A stretch of DNA of 64,000 nucleotides from Anagrus nilaparvatae (Eukaryota; Arthropoda; Insecta; Hymenoptera; Mymaridae), in assembly GCA_022575985.1 (NCBI GenBank), contig JAKSXM010000014.1, positions 7,006,001-7,070,000 on the forward strand. Reading direction: 5' to 3'. The notes beneath the pieces were generated by a model. It searched no databases. It was not told the DNA's origin and worked only from the letters and a program-made list of their open reading frames with translations. The translations under genes were made by a program, and so were the position numbers. Below, piece after piece: positions 24,549-36,370 of the stretch (within the stretch, counting starts at the first letter, position 1; every line of letters begins with the position of its first letter).

Positions 24549-24830
24549 ATTGCTCTCCTGTCACTAGGCAGGGGGAAGGCAGCGGCCAGTTGCCTAGGCT
24601 GCGCGTCCCAAACTAAAGTTATACCTGAAAAGGGAGTTCCGGTTTGGGACAAACAAGCGCAGGGGGTTTAAAGTGTGTTTATCCAGTAAGAATCTGGGGC
24701 GTAGCCGGCGACCGCGTTCGTCGGTGGTCTCCCAGTTGTGCACTTTGTGCAACTGGGCGGTCATGGAAATTTGCGGGTCTTTAAGGCCCGCAAACACTCC
24801 ATGGCTGATGTAAGATTCACATATTTCCCA
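24549..24830 (+). promoter_or_regulatory. 3' untranslated region of R1-like copy 1 with two hairpins
   Basis: CCCAGTTG...CAACTGGG at 24731-24757 and TTTGCGGGTCTT/AAGGCCCGCAAA at 24770-24794 form stems near the 3' end. Both recur in copy 2 (second one at 45378-45402). In this class, 3' structures are commonly recognised by the element's own reverse transcriptase; that role here is inference. Confidence 0.6.
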
Positions 24831-25300
24831 TAAAAAAAAAAAAAAAAAAAAAAATGCTTTTGATGAATTGATTGCAAAAAAAAATAAAAAATCCGTAAAA
24901 AAAGGCATTAGAGAGTTTTAGTCTAATGAAATAAGGCAACAAATTTTGGATGTATTACATACAATTCCTGATAACAATTATGCAATGTTGAAATATCTGC
25001 TTGAATCAAATAATAATTTTGTAGAGATCAATGCATGTTATCGTTATAAATGTTATAAAAAAATATTATATTTGGGCACAAAAGTTTGTATAAAAAATAA
25101 TTAACTATCTATTAATGTACATCAAAAATTTTTTAAATGAGAACACAGAAGGATGCCAATTTAGTTTTAAGGAAATTTGTGAATCGTTCCAAGGTGAAAA
25201 GCCTCAATGGACATCTTATTAAAAAAAAAAAGAATTCAAGAAGTTATTGTTGGCAATCTCAGAATTCATAATACAAAAAAAGATGGTCCAGTTTTATATA

Positions 25301-26010
25301 TCCTATATATATATAAATCTTTAATTATGTGTGTATGTCCGAAATGGATAAACTAGAAAACGATAAAAGCTACAGACATAGGGTTTACGGCAAAAGACGG
25401 CAAAAATTACGGATCAAAACATCGGCTAGGTTTTTTTTCGATTGATAACGACAAAAAATTTTTATGTTGAAAAAACTGAATTTCCAAGAAAAAAATTTTT
25501 ATCAAATTTTCAAAAAAAACCATAAAAACGGAAAACCGAGGAAAAATTTTACCATCAAAAAGAATTTTATTCGATTCGGGTATATTTTTTACGTATCCAC
25601 CTAAATTTTCTAGCTAATCGGCTCGATCTGTCAAAAGTTACAAATATTTTTCGAAAATTATAAAAGTTTAGGACTAATATTATATATATTTCTAATTTTT
25701 ATCAGTCACTGATGTAGTAACTAAAAGAAACTTGAACAGCTTTTATCATCAAGCAGAACCCTAGAATGGATAGTCGAGGGACACAAAGACTGCTTGTGGA
25801 TCCTATGGAAGGTTAGCGAAGCTTTGTATTGCTGATCACTAATTATTAGTCTGGGTTCGTATGCCCGTAATTTTTATGATCCAGTAAATTTTAGATAATA
25901 CTTCGGGTAAATACAGGGTTATTTTACTAAATATTGAGTAACATAAAACAACATATTTTTGGAAAAATATAGTCGCAGGGGCTCAGGCGAAGCGAGCCGG
26001 AGGCAGCTAG
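25301..26010 (+). mobile_element. Helitron-like element, copy 1 (non-autonomous)
   Basis: Starts TCCTATATATATATAAATC directly after an A, ends GGAGGCAGCTAG. It shares the whole body with 27441-28197 and, inverted, 47294-48246: GTTTACGGCAAAAGACGGC, GATTGATAACGACAAAAA, AATCGGCTCGATCTGTCAAA. TC start, CTAG end and absence of inverted repeats and target duplication fit Helitrons. The base after CTAG is C, not the usual T. No Rep-helicase is encoded. Confidence 0.78.
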
Positions 26011-26113
26011 CATCGCTATAAAGCAGAATTTTGCCTAAATATTTTAGGAGAGAATTTTTCAAGGTATAAAGAGTTGGAAAAAAAATTAAAAAAAATTTTG
26101 AGATTTGGAAAAA

Positions 26114-26394
26114 TCCAATTCGATCCCCTACCTTAACCGAAAAACAAAAATATTTTTCATAGCTCTATGAAATTTTATTTTTTTTTCATAGCCCTATGAA
26201 ATTTTATTTTTTTTTCATAGCTCTATGAAATTTTATTTTTTTTTCATAGCTCTATGAAATTTTATTTTTTTTTCATAGCTCTATGAAATTTTATTTTTTT
26301 TTCATAGCTCTATGAAATTTTATTTTTTTTTCATAGCTTTATGAAATTTTATTTTATCGGCTATGAAAGAATTAAGGTAGGGGATCGAATTGGA
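26114..26394. repeat. Foldback with a palindromic ~29-bp minisatellite core
   Basis: CCAATTCGATCCCCTACCTTAA (shown here as positions 26114-26135) is inverted at 26372-26394. Between them are seven tandem copies of TTTCATAGCTCTATGAAA followed by TTTTATTTTT; every unit is itself a perfect short palindrome apart from the centre. Confidence 0.85.
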
Positions 26395-26999
26395 AAGGCA
26401 TTTTTGAAGTCATTTTTATCTATTTAATTTCTTAGCCCCTTTATTAGTTATCAGTTTGAAATTTTTTTTATGCATTAATAAGGAATTTATATACATGAAA
26501 AAATTTTTTTTTTTAATTCTTATAATTAGTTACATTTATAGAGGGCGCCAAAGTACAGGTGTTGAAAATCCATTCGGTCCATTGCGGATAGTTAATCTCA
26601 GGATTGGCATGTCCGAATCAAAAAAATCAAAAAGATTCTTAATAAGTGATGAGTCTCACAGAACAATTTACCTAAAATAGAAAAAAAACCTAAAAAATAA
26701 AAAAATGGGCAAGCCGAAAAAAAAATTTTTAAAAATGGACGTTTTTTTTACCCTATTACGTTTGGTAAAGGCATATTTAAATTAATTTTTTTATAATTTT
26801 ATGGTAAATTGTTCGGTAATATACTTTAATAAAGACAACGCACTTAAGTTTTTGAAAATCGGACCAGCCAATCCGAAGATTAACTATCCGCAGATTGAAA
26901 AAAGGTAGTTTCGAGATAATCGCGTTTGAAAATTTTTTTTTGTATTATTTCTTAAGTATTTCGCACATTTAGAGTCTTGTAATCCTATATCCTATCCTA

Positions 27000-27440
27000 T
27001 CCTATCTTAATATATATATTATATATATTTGAAAATTTATTTGTTTGTTTGTCTGTTTGTCTGTTTGTCTGTTTGTCTGTTTGTCTGTACCCTAATGACT
27101 CAAGAACCACCGAACCGATTGGCATGAAACCAACGTCAAAATGAAGAAAAAAAAATGCGGGTGACATAGGCCCTATTTTTTCTGATTAGCTATCGTAGTT
27201 TTTGAGATATTTAATTTTTAGTATTTTTGAACTTGATAACATTTTTTAAAAATTTTATCAAAAATTGAAATATCTCGATACTATCGAAAAATTTTGGTAT
27301 CGCACTTCATAGTATTCAATTCAGCACTAATTTTTACATATTCTCTGAAATTTTTATTCAAAACGGAGGTATCTTTAAAATTTTATAAAATATTTTTAAA
27401 ATTTTTTACTATATCTTAATCTTAATCCTATGCTATCTTA
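27000..27440 (+). repeat. Second Helitron-like fragment with (TTTGTCTG)n
   Basis: Begins in TCCTATCCTATCTTAATATA, then five to six TTTGTCTG units (27041-27088), then TACCCTAATGACTCAAGAACC and GAACCGATTGGCATGAAACC. This order is common in insect Helitron-like repeats. It abuts copy 2, so its 3' end is missing. Confidence 0.4.
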
Positions 27441-28197
27441 TCCTATATATATATAAATCTTTAATTATGTGTGTGTGTGTGTCCGAAATGAGTAAACTAG
27501 AACGCGATAAAAGTTAGAGACGCGGGGTTTACGGCAAAAGACGGCAAAAATTACGGGTCAAAACATAGGCTAGGTTTTATTTTGATTGATAACGACAAAA
27601 ATTTTTAATGTTGAAAAAACTGAATTTCTAAGAAAAAAATTTTTATCAAATTTTCAAAAAAAACAAAAAAAACGGAAAACCGAGGAAAAATTTTACTATA
27701 AAAAAGAATTTTATTCGATTCGGGCATATTTTTTACGTATCCATCTAAATTTTCAAGCTAATCGGCTCGATCTGTCAAAAGTTATAATCATTTTTCAAAA
27801 ATTATAAAAGTTTAGGACTAATATTATATATATTCGTAATTCTTACCGGTTACTAATTTAGTAGCTCAATAGAGTAACTAAAAGAAACTTGTACAGGTAT
27901 TATCAGGGTGAATCCTAGAATTGGTAGTTGAGGGAAGCAACTGCTACTTGCGGATCCTAGGGAAGGGTATTCAAGCTTTGAATCGCTGATCACTAATTAT
28001 CGGCCTGAGTTCGAACGTCCGTAATTTTTATGATTCAGTAAATTTTAGATAATAATTCGGGTAAAAAAAGGTTGTTATACAAAATATTGAGTAAGCTAAA
28101 ACAACAAATCTTTGGAAAAATCAAGTTGCAGGGGTCCAGGGGGGCGCAGCCCCCTTGGCGGTTGCCGAGGTGAGCGAAGCGAGCCGGAGGCAGCTAG
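27441..28197 (+). mobile_element. Helitron-like element, copy 2 (non-autonomous)
   Basis: TCCTATATATATATAAATC start after A; CTAG end followed by T. Near the 3' end GGGGGCGCAGCCCCC forms a 6-bp hairpin about 50 bp before CTAG, as in canonical Helitrons. A (TG) run follows the 5' end. Together with copy 1 it bounds a block whose removal brings the orphan pseudogene fragments back together. Confidence 0.8.
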
Positions 28198-29334
28198 TAT
28201 ATATATATATTAATATTAACAGAATATTGACTAATAATTGGGGGAGAAAAAAAGGTTCTAAAGAAGAAAAAAATAAAAAGGATTCCAATGAAAGATTAGA
28301 AATTGTTAAAATAGCTACGGAAATGAGATATAAGAGCAGTTCATGTCATTAAAGATTCTTATGACCCCGCAGATAAATTTTTAGACAATATAAATTTTTT
28401 TATTCCAGAAATCTTACGATTTTTTTTAGAAAAATTAATTCGAGATCCTAAAACCGATAAATTAAATCCTTGGCACCGAAAAATTACCACTATTGCACAT
28501 ATGATAATGCAAGCAATACCTCCTAGAGGATTCATTTCTAATTTACTGTTAGTTCTCTCTGCCGTTTTCGATAAAAAATTAAGCTCAATTATTTATGGCA
28601 TCTATATTATTAAACGATAATCATGCCTAAGTAAATGAAGGATATTCTCAAATTATAAGTGATAACGCTGTTTGGAACAAGTAGACCCCAACTGGTTACG
28701 GTTCATACGTTACATGTGTTGGGTTCTACATTGGTGATAACCCCAAATGCAGCGATGAGTACAAACGTTCGTATAAAAAGGCTGCCAAAGCTACCTGCTG
28801 CAACTGCTTTAGGAAAATTTGGATATTCATCATTGCAAACATTTTGCCCTGAAAAGAAAGTAAGTTTATCATCCATACAATTCACAAATCTTAGCGAGCT
28901 GAATAAAATTGATATAAAGGTAAACCTTAATGGCAGAATTTTCATGGTTATTGTAAAAATTTGACTATTATCGTGGATGTTATGGTTGGAGTTAATATTT
29001 GGAAAAAATTCACGAAGCTGAAAAATATGTATTATCTCGATTGATTCCATTACGTTTTGTAATGGCTACGGACGATAACACAATTTATACTTTTTTAAAT
29101 TAGACCCACTTAAAATGTAATTAATTGAAACAAAAACACGTATTTATTACCTTTGATATTCAACTATATATTAAATTGGTTAAAATTAATTGAAGCTATC
29201 ATCATTTAGAAAATGTAATTATTAGAATTGGCTGATTTCACTTTTTAATGAGCTATATGGGTTGTATAGGTACAATAATGCAAGGTAGTGGTTTACAGGA
29301 ATTATTACATACCTATTTTGCTTTGATTTCTATT

Positions 29335-30735
29335 AAAAAAAATTTCAGTGGGCATTCCTACTCGAGGGGCTCGATTTTCGAAATCGAAGGAGCGAGGGAG
29401 TAGAGTAATTCCCCACCCTTATCCCCGGTTTTTAAAAAACTCAATTATTGACAGCGAAAGGAAAACTATCCGGAGAACATATTTCCCAAAATGTACACCC
29501 CACCTCCTAGAGCAAGGGAATCAGGGAAATCCCTCGTTTTAACCATACGTTTTATATTATATAAAATATAATAATAGACTTGCGCGCTTAAAAAACATTT
29601 ATTTTTTATAATTTTTATGCAAATATATTCATATTAAAGTTATAGTTAAAATATTGAATAATATAATATATTTTAATACATATTGTGATTTTGTGTACAT
29701 GAAAAATTAAATTAAATTTTTTTAAAAATAAAAAAAATAATTTAATTTTTAGATAAATTCATTAATGAATTAATATTAAATAATAACTTTATAAAAAATA
29801 TGCCTAAATCTGGAAGCCACTTTGCTGGAATTGCTTGAAAATGACAGAAAAAGCTTATACTTTCAAGCAATTCAATCAAAATTCAAGCGCAGCAAGTATG
29901 CATGTATACTGCTATAGCAATTAAAATATCTATGCGGAATAATTTCAATAATTTAATATCATGTTAGATATTATAAATGAAACTATTGAGCATAATAAAA
30001 GAAACAATAATTTTTTTTAACCACGAAATATTGTAATAATGCAAAAAATATTTAAAAAACAAAAAAATTATATTTTTTTCTTAAATTTTATTTATACACA
30101 ATATAACCATTATTTTTATATAAAAGTCAATGCATGCATTTCATTTTAAAAAAAATTGTATCTCAGCATGAGGTGATAAATTTAGGTTTGCATTAAATTG
30201 CAAAAAATTTTCTATTATTAATATTGAAAGGAATAATTTATAATAATAAACAATCGACGCACATAATTATTTTTTGTATAATATGTAGTACACATTTTTC
30301 GTATATAATAGATTAATGGTATCCTATTTTCAAATTTTTGAAATTTTTTCAACCTGAAGATTTTATTTTCTAGTTATATTTATTAATTAAAGAATTTTTT
30401 TAACAATTTATATTTTATTTAAATCTATTTATTTAATTTAATTTCTTCTAAGTTATCAAAATGTTACTTGTATACTTATATTTATTTCCATATATGTAAT
30501 ATATAACACATAAAATTTTAAAAATATAAATACTTTTGAATTATGAAGAATTACGTGCTTTGATCATCTACGATTTTATTGTTTAAGAGTATACATATGT
30601 GTTGCGCCAATATTGCGCGAGTATTCTTTCCTTGTAGAAATGGGAAAAAAGGAAAAAAAATCACTCCCTGTTTTTGAAAAGTACATCTTTTTATTATTTG
30701 GGGAGCAATTTTTAAGAGGGGAATTCTTTACTCCC
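29335..30735. other. Unexplained 1.4 kb insertion inside the pseudogene
   Basis: The pseudogene stops at L-H-T-Y-F-A-L-I-S-I and resumes at about 30740. The insert holds a GC-richer patch (29348-29545, with GGGCTCGATTTTCGAAATCG) and at 29800-29890 a AAGCAATTCAA-type motif also seen at 9290-9430 and 57890-58050. The rest is plain AT-rich sequence. Element type not recognised. Confidence 0.35.
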
Positions 30736-31574
30736 TCATTACCTCGACTTCGAAGATGATTATTTAGCAACAAAAGGTCCCACTGCAATGCTTTGGATAC
30801 AACTATTTGACATGACGACCTTAGTAAAGCAATTTATAAAAGCTGAACGATGCGGAAATTGGCAACTACGTCTTGATACTTGCCAAAGAATATTGTCCAT
30901 TTTTTGTGCGGCTTTTCGTTATAAGTACGCAGAATATGGTTAGTTATATCTTCAAGAAATGCTGAACCTAAAAAAAGTTCTGGATCCAGGTGATTAGAAA
31001 AAATTTACTGAAGAAGGCTTTTTTACTATTCGGCGAACAAATAAATTTTTCTCAGGAGTGTTCACAGATCAGACGATTGAACAGTGTCTCATGCGACAAG
31101 TTAACATTAAAGGAGGTCTAGTTACCTATGGTTTAACTGAAGGGAGCATTACAATCTGGATAGGTTGCCTTATTGCCTTGGCTGAATTAACAGTTGCATT
31201 AACCAAGTTTTATGGTATTTATTTCACATCTTCTGAACAACACAAATATCCCACAATTAGTAGAGTAGATGACGACATAGAGACTCTAAAGAAATTCAAA
31301 TTTTTTTTTGAAAACATTTATTCATTCCCAAATTTTTCTTATATAATGTCTATATCATCTGGATTAAAAAGTAATTTTATTATAAATTCCTATTCTTTAT
31401 TTGAAATTAGCCACGGTTTAATGATTTGAATGAACGGTAAGAGATGTACTCCAGTTAAGTTTAAAAAAGAGAGTAAAATCATACCGTTATTAACCATGCA
31501 GTCAAATGTACGCATAGGAGGCAAGGTACAAAATTTTAATTCAGAAGCAATATTTATTCGTCTTTTAAAATCAA

Positions 31575-32135
31575 ATGAAGATTCGAAAAAAATGCAGCAA
31601 TATTTTAAGTATGAATTGGACCCAATTTCAGTTTCATTATTTGATGGAATCATGTTTAGAAACACGCCAAAATCAAAATTATAGGATATTTTTGAAACCT
31701 ATAAAATGTTTACCACTTGCTGATGATGAAATCTATGTGATACACGGAGGGTATATATTGCACAAGATCATATGGCAAAAATTTGTTACATATGAAAAAA
31801 TTTGTAAAAGATGCATCGAATATATTACAAAACATGCACTGTGTGTTACAATTTTTGATGGATACCCTCAAGAACCAGGTACTAAGTCATACGAAAAAGC
31901 AAGAAGAGCTAGTAAAAACTTTTTTCCTGATATTGAATTCTCACTACAAGATAAATTGTCATATAAAACTGAATATTTGCTGAGTAATTACAAGAATAAA
32001 AATATATTGAATCATTTTATCAAAAAAAAGTGTAATTTATTACCAGATGATTTAAGGATTAAAGTCTTACAAGATACAGAAGATGCTGACAGCTTAATAG
32101 TAAAAATAGCCATACAAGAATCTAAAAATTACTGA
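31575..32135 (+). pseudogene. Longest open piece of the orphan pseudogene (C-terminus)
   Basis: About 150 meaningful codons from R-I-F-L-K-P-I-K-C (about 31685) to the natural-looking end I-A-I-Q-E-S-K-N-Y, stop at 32133-32135. It carries V-I-H-G-G-Y-I-L-H, V-T-I-F-D-G-Y, T-K-S-Y-E-K-A-R-R and D-T-E-D-A-D-S-L-I-V; spaced acidic residues of this sort resemble a PIN-like nuclease fold, but that is a guess. It is one frame off the piece before it (31430-31684). Confidence 0.6.
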
Positions 32136-32367
32136 AGGAGCTATATTATAGGACAAGATGACGATAACTCAACATACAAGATAACTTAATTTGCTGGTGA
32201 CAAGGAAAATATTTAAAAACAGTCTAGAGAGCCTCATGAATTCACATTTTATAATACCATAAAAAAGGTATTATTGTTTTGCCATGCTATGTGTCGTTGC
32301 GATACAACATCCTCTTTTCACAACCAAACTTTTTCAAATTTTATCTGAGGACCATAGTTTAAGAAAA

Positions 32368-32844
32368 AACTTATAATCGGTTTGTGTAAACACAACCTAA
32401 ATGCATTGAACATGTTTACTTCGAAATGAGGACTAGATATAATACAAATATTACTCAACATTACAATACAATTTTGTATTGTTGTAATTTGTAATTATCA
32501 CCTTACTAGTTGTTAAGATTCTGAACCCAAACTATTTTGATTCCCTAAACCTGAATTATTATATGTTCCTGAACCTGAATTATTCCAAGTCCCTAAATCG
32601 ATATTATTCTAAGTCCATAAACCTGTATTATCCTAAGTCCTTAAGCCCAGATTTTTCAGTCTTTTAAAAGTATTTTATTTATTTATATATACTTCCCTAA
32701 TTATTCTAAGTCTTATTTGACCCCCCCCCCCTTAAATACGACAAATTTGACCCCCCCCCCCTAAAAAGGACAAATTTGACCCCCCCCCCCTTAATTTTCA
32801 AGTTCTGAAGTACCCCCTCCCTGTAAACATGTTCCATGTTAAAA
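32368..32844 (+). repeat. GTTTGTGTAAACACAACC family, copy 2
   Basis: AACTTATAATCGGTTTGTG start, ATGTTCCATGTTAAAA end. Contains three TTTGACCCCCCCCCC units separated by AAAxACGACAA/AAAAGGACAA, giving strong C-run strand asymmetry. Confidence 0.72.
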
Positions 32845-33280
32845 ATTAAACCATCCTACGCAAATGCAAACTGTAAGGGTATTCGGTGCTTTAAAAGCTC
32901 TTAACCAATATAATGTAAAAATTGTGTTATTTTGCAGCTTGCGTTGCGTATCCTAATAAGGTGGTTGTATTAAAAAACTGCCAGACTAGTGCATAAATGT
33001 TTACGATCCTAATAAAAATTTAATAATTTAAAATAAAGAGATAATAAATCACTAAACTTAAAAGATATATTAATGATAAAAGGAAATCAATCACAATATC
33101 ACTGAAATAAAAAAAAAAAAAAAAAAAAAAAAAAGAAAAGAAAACACAGTAACTGTATTGATTAAATATACAATTGGACTCAAGAAAAAAAAAACCAGCT
33201 CTAGTAAATCAAAAAAATCAAGACCATTGAAAAACAAATTAAGCCGTTATACCACAACATTACCACCAAAGGAAATTAAA
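32845..33280. other. AT-rich stretch with a long poly(A)
   Basis: No gene. A run of about 26 A residues at 33109-33134 may mark the 3' end of a decayed retroelement, but no upstream body could be recognised. Confidence 0.35.
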
Positions 33281-33284
33281 AAGC

Positions 33285-33585
33285 CAAACCGTAAGCCAAG
33301 CTGTTTATTGAGATCATAAGCCATGCTGTTTATTAAAGCCGTAAGCCAAGCTGTTTATCGAAGCCACAACCCAAGCTATCAAGCTAATATAATGAATATC
33401 TCAGCATTTCTATCCACCTATAAACCAAGCTGTAAACCAAGCTGTAACCCAAGCTATTTATTAGCAAGCAGCAAGCCAAGCAGTTCTAAGCTATGTCAAG
33501 CAGCAAGCCAAGCAATACTAAGCCGTGTAGCAGTAAGCCAAGCAGTGTCCAGCAGCTTTATCCAACAGATAAGTGCCATTTAATA
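33285..33585. repeat. Degenerate tandem repeat of AAGCCAAGCTGT-type units
   Basis: Irregular 12-30 bp units of TAAGCCAAGCTGTTTAT, later CAAGCAGCAAGCCAAGCAGT. The open frame across it (K-P-S-C, A-V-S-Q-A) is a translation of the repeat. Confidence 0.75.
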
Positions 33586-34014
33586 AAACTTTCTTTTCTC
33601 TTCCTTTCGTAAACCTCCGAGACATATTAGATAATTTTTTTTATAAATGAAAATCCGCAAAATTTTTATAATAAGCTGCAAGATTACGTATCAAAATCCT
33701 TTTTTACCCTAATTCCGGTAAAACAATTTAGAAATAAAAAAAAAAAAAAATTATATCATTAAAAAAATAAACAAAATTTATATTCTCAATTTATATTTTC
33801 AAACTTTATTATTTTCCCGACGCCTAAAAATACATTGGCTTTACGTATCCAAATTCTAAAATATTTTTTTTATAATCCTAGTAAAAATAAATATACTTAA
33901 CTGTACTTCAGCCATCCGACTTTTTATTTATAAAATTAATAAAATTTTTTCTATTCAATATAAAATACTGAACTTTTTACTCATGCTTATTATAAACTAA
34001 TATTTAATAAAACT

Positions 34015-34880
34015 GTTTTTCTTAAAATATAAATCCTAATGAATTTGTTATATAATAAACAGGTTACGGATATTAAATTCAACGCTATTAAACCAAATTT
34101 TATTTGATTTTGCTAAAATTGACCTTATAAACGCAAAATTTTAGGCCAAAGATCTAAAAATTTCACAATTCTTAAAATTTAAATCCTAATTAATTTTTTA
34201 TATAATGAACAGGTAACCGATATTAATTTTAATGCTTTTAATCCAAAATTTATTTAATTTTGTTAAAACTGACCTGATGAATGCAAAATTTTAGGCAAAA
34301 AATCTAAAAATTTCACAATCCTCAAAATTTAAATCCTAATTGATTTTTTATATAATGAACAGCTATCCGATATTAATTTTAATGCTTTTAATCCAAAATT
34401 TAATTACTTTTGCTAAAATTGACCTTATAAACCCAAAATTTTAGGCCAAAAATCAAAAAATGTCACAATTCTTAAAATTAAAATCTTAATCGAATTTTCA
34501 TAAAATGAACAGCTAATCGATATTAATTTTAATGCTTTTAATAAAAAATTAATCGAATTTCGCTTGAATTGACCTTATAAAGGCAAAGTTCTAGGCCAAA
34601 AATATAAAATTTTCATAATTCTTAAAATTTAAATTACAATTGATTTTTTACATAATGAACAGCAAACGGATATTAATTTCAACGCTTTTAAACCAAAATT
34701 AATATAATATCGCTAAAATTGACCTTTTGAAGGCAAAGTTCTAGGCCAAAAATCTAAAAAAATACACAGTTTGAAAATTTTTTATTCTAATCGATTTTTT
34801 ATTTAATGAACAGCAAACCGATATTCATTTCCACAATTTTAAGCCAAAATTAATTTAATTTACTTATAAAAAACGCAGTA
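34015..34880. repeat. 150-bp satellite, block 1 (six monomers)
   Basis: The landmark TATAATGAACAG recurs at 34051, 34201, 34351, 34501, 34651 and 34801, a period of exactly 150 bp. Monomers share AATCCTAATTGATTTTTTA, CGATATTAATTTTAATGC, TTGACCTTATAAA and TTTTAGGCCAAAAATC. Confidence 0.93.
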
Positions 34881-35123
34881 ATATAAGTAAAAATAAAATA
34901 TCAGAAATCATTATTAAATTATTAAATTATACACACAAAAAATACGTATATACACAATTTACACACAGAAAATGCTTTTTTAATTTTATTTGAGTACATT
35001 CTTGGTTATAATTCCCTTTTGTCTCTTCTTGTCTTAAATTTAATAAATGAATATAAATTTTTGAAAAAAACATTAAAACCAAAATTTTTTTAAATCAAAA
35101 AAATTAATGTTCAAAAGTTATTG

Positions 35124-35154
<31 letters not shown>

Positions 35155-36370
35155 CAAAAAAAAAGAGCAGTTAATAATACGATAAATTAAATTTCACCTA
35201 AATATTGTTAATAAATAATATTATAAACACAAATGGATAAAATTTTTCAATTGCATAAAAATTTATAATTATAAAAGGTGAAAATGTATATAAATTTCTT
35301 TTCTCCCCTAAACTGCTCGGGATTTTTCCCAGTTGGAAACGATTGTTTGGATCGAACTTGTGGGGCGAGCTAGATCTTTGATTCCTAGATTTAAGGATGA
35401 ATGGCCCTCGCATCGTAGTGGGGTGAGCTAGATTCCTGAATCTGGGAAGAGAGGTGAATGGCCCTCACATATAATCTAAAGCAAAAAAATATAACTGGGC
35501 CTAATTGCAGGGAAGCGATTTACTCTGGGACGATCGGTTGACAATTAGCTGCAGTACAGCTCAGCAAGTTCATACTCTTCATTTCAGAGTGAAGTTCCGA
35601 GGAAATACGGGAGATGTAACTGAAGCTCAATGCTGTATGTCCTATAAATTGATGTTATTTTGTTAATATAAAAAAAAAGAAACATAATAATAATATAAAA
35701 TAATTCAATAAAAGTACAATAATTAAATAGTATATAAGTAAATAGTATGTAAGTAAAATGATATAAAAATGTTGGACACGCAGAAAGGAGATTAAGTAAA
35801 AGGAGAAATTTATAAAAAAAAAATAAAAAAAAAAAAGATACCGAAACATAATTACTAAGAATGAAATATATATTATATAATATAAATATTATTTTTTATT
35901 TTTTTTATTGTAGGGAGAAGGATAAATGGATGAATAAATAAATAACTAAACGTTAAAATAAAAAAAAAAAAAAAAAAAAAAAAAATTTTTTATAATGATA
36001 TTAATGTACTATAATTAAACTTTTTAATTTATAAAAATTTTTTTATTTTCTTAGAATGTACACTTCATATACACAGAATGTACACTTAATTTACAGAACA
36101 AAATGATATTTTATGTTTTATATATATTACTTATTTTATTAATTTCATATGACAACATTGCAAATAATTTTTATATACTTGAATGAAATTTCACGCTAAA
36201 TACATGTATACATTTTTTTATTTTTATGCTTATCTACTTCCGTATTATCCTACACCATGATGCGAAATCTGATTCGAATACACAAAACATATTTTTCAAT
36301 GCAAAAATTCAAAATAATCAATCTCTACAAATTATAATTTTAACTTCTTTTCTTTCATCTGTTGATATAT
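34881..36370. other. Unassigned region
   Basis: 35290-35640 is richer in GC, with two similar copies of GAATGGCCCTC (about 35400 and 35455) and GTGAGCTAGAT, suggesting a decayed repeated element. A ~26-nt poly(A) at 35960 follows. No coding frame is convincing. Confidence 0.35.

Larger units (their letters stand above)
22265..24851 (+). mobile_element. R1-like (APE-type) non-LTR retrotransposon, copy 1, 5'-truncated
   Basis: Bounded by 14-bp target duplications and ending in about 21 A residues. It has lost ORF1 and the endonuclease, starting near the end of the endonuclease domain. It holds the reverse transcriptase, a C-terminal zinc knuckle and a 3' untranslated region of about 280 bp. 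GC content is far above its surroundings. 5' truncation is the usual result of incomplete target-primed reverse transcription. It interrupts the orphan pseudogene, so it is younger than that gene. Confidence 0.93.
21970..32135 (+). pseudogene. Broken member of an orphan arthropod protein family, split by transposons
   Basis: Fragments on the plus strand in the order expected from one protein. 21970: MADVICFICNQILGD with a C-x2-C. 22082: AYVNCKKNLYM. 22200-22264 joined across an R1-like insertion to 24866. 24925: RQQILDVLHTIPDNN. 25140: GCQFSFKEICESFQGEK. 28200-28640: NRILTNNW, YDPADKFLDN, NPWHRKITTIAHMIMQAIPP. 28680-28900: VHTLHVLGS, IKRLPKLPAA. 29250-29330: MGCIGTIMQGSGLQELL. 30758: AMLWIQLFDM, FIKAERCGNWQLRLD. 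31058: TIEQCLMRQVNIKGGL, SSEQHKYPTISRVDDD. 31690-32135: VIHGGYILHKIIWQK, VTIFDGYPQEPGTKS, DTEDADSLIV. I recall this pattern from high-copy uncharacterised proteins of insects and cnidarians, and no biochemical function is known to me. Stops (for example TGA at 31427-31429) and frameshifts (near 31680) show it is dead. Confidence 0.6.

Noticed and set aside
31058..31684. Reading the 123- and 84-codon frames as separate genes
   Set aside because: They are consecutive pieces of one protein family split by an in-frame TGA at 31427-31429 and a frameshift near 31680.
33323..33583. 86-codon frame rich in Ser, Lys, Pro
   Set aside because: Translation of an AAGCCAAGCTGT tandem repeat.
34015..34880. 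CRISPR array because of regular 150-bp repeats
   Set aside because: Units are head-to-tail without spacers; this is satellite DNA.
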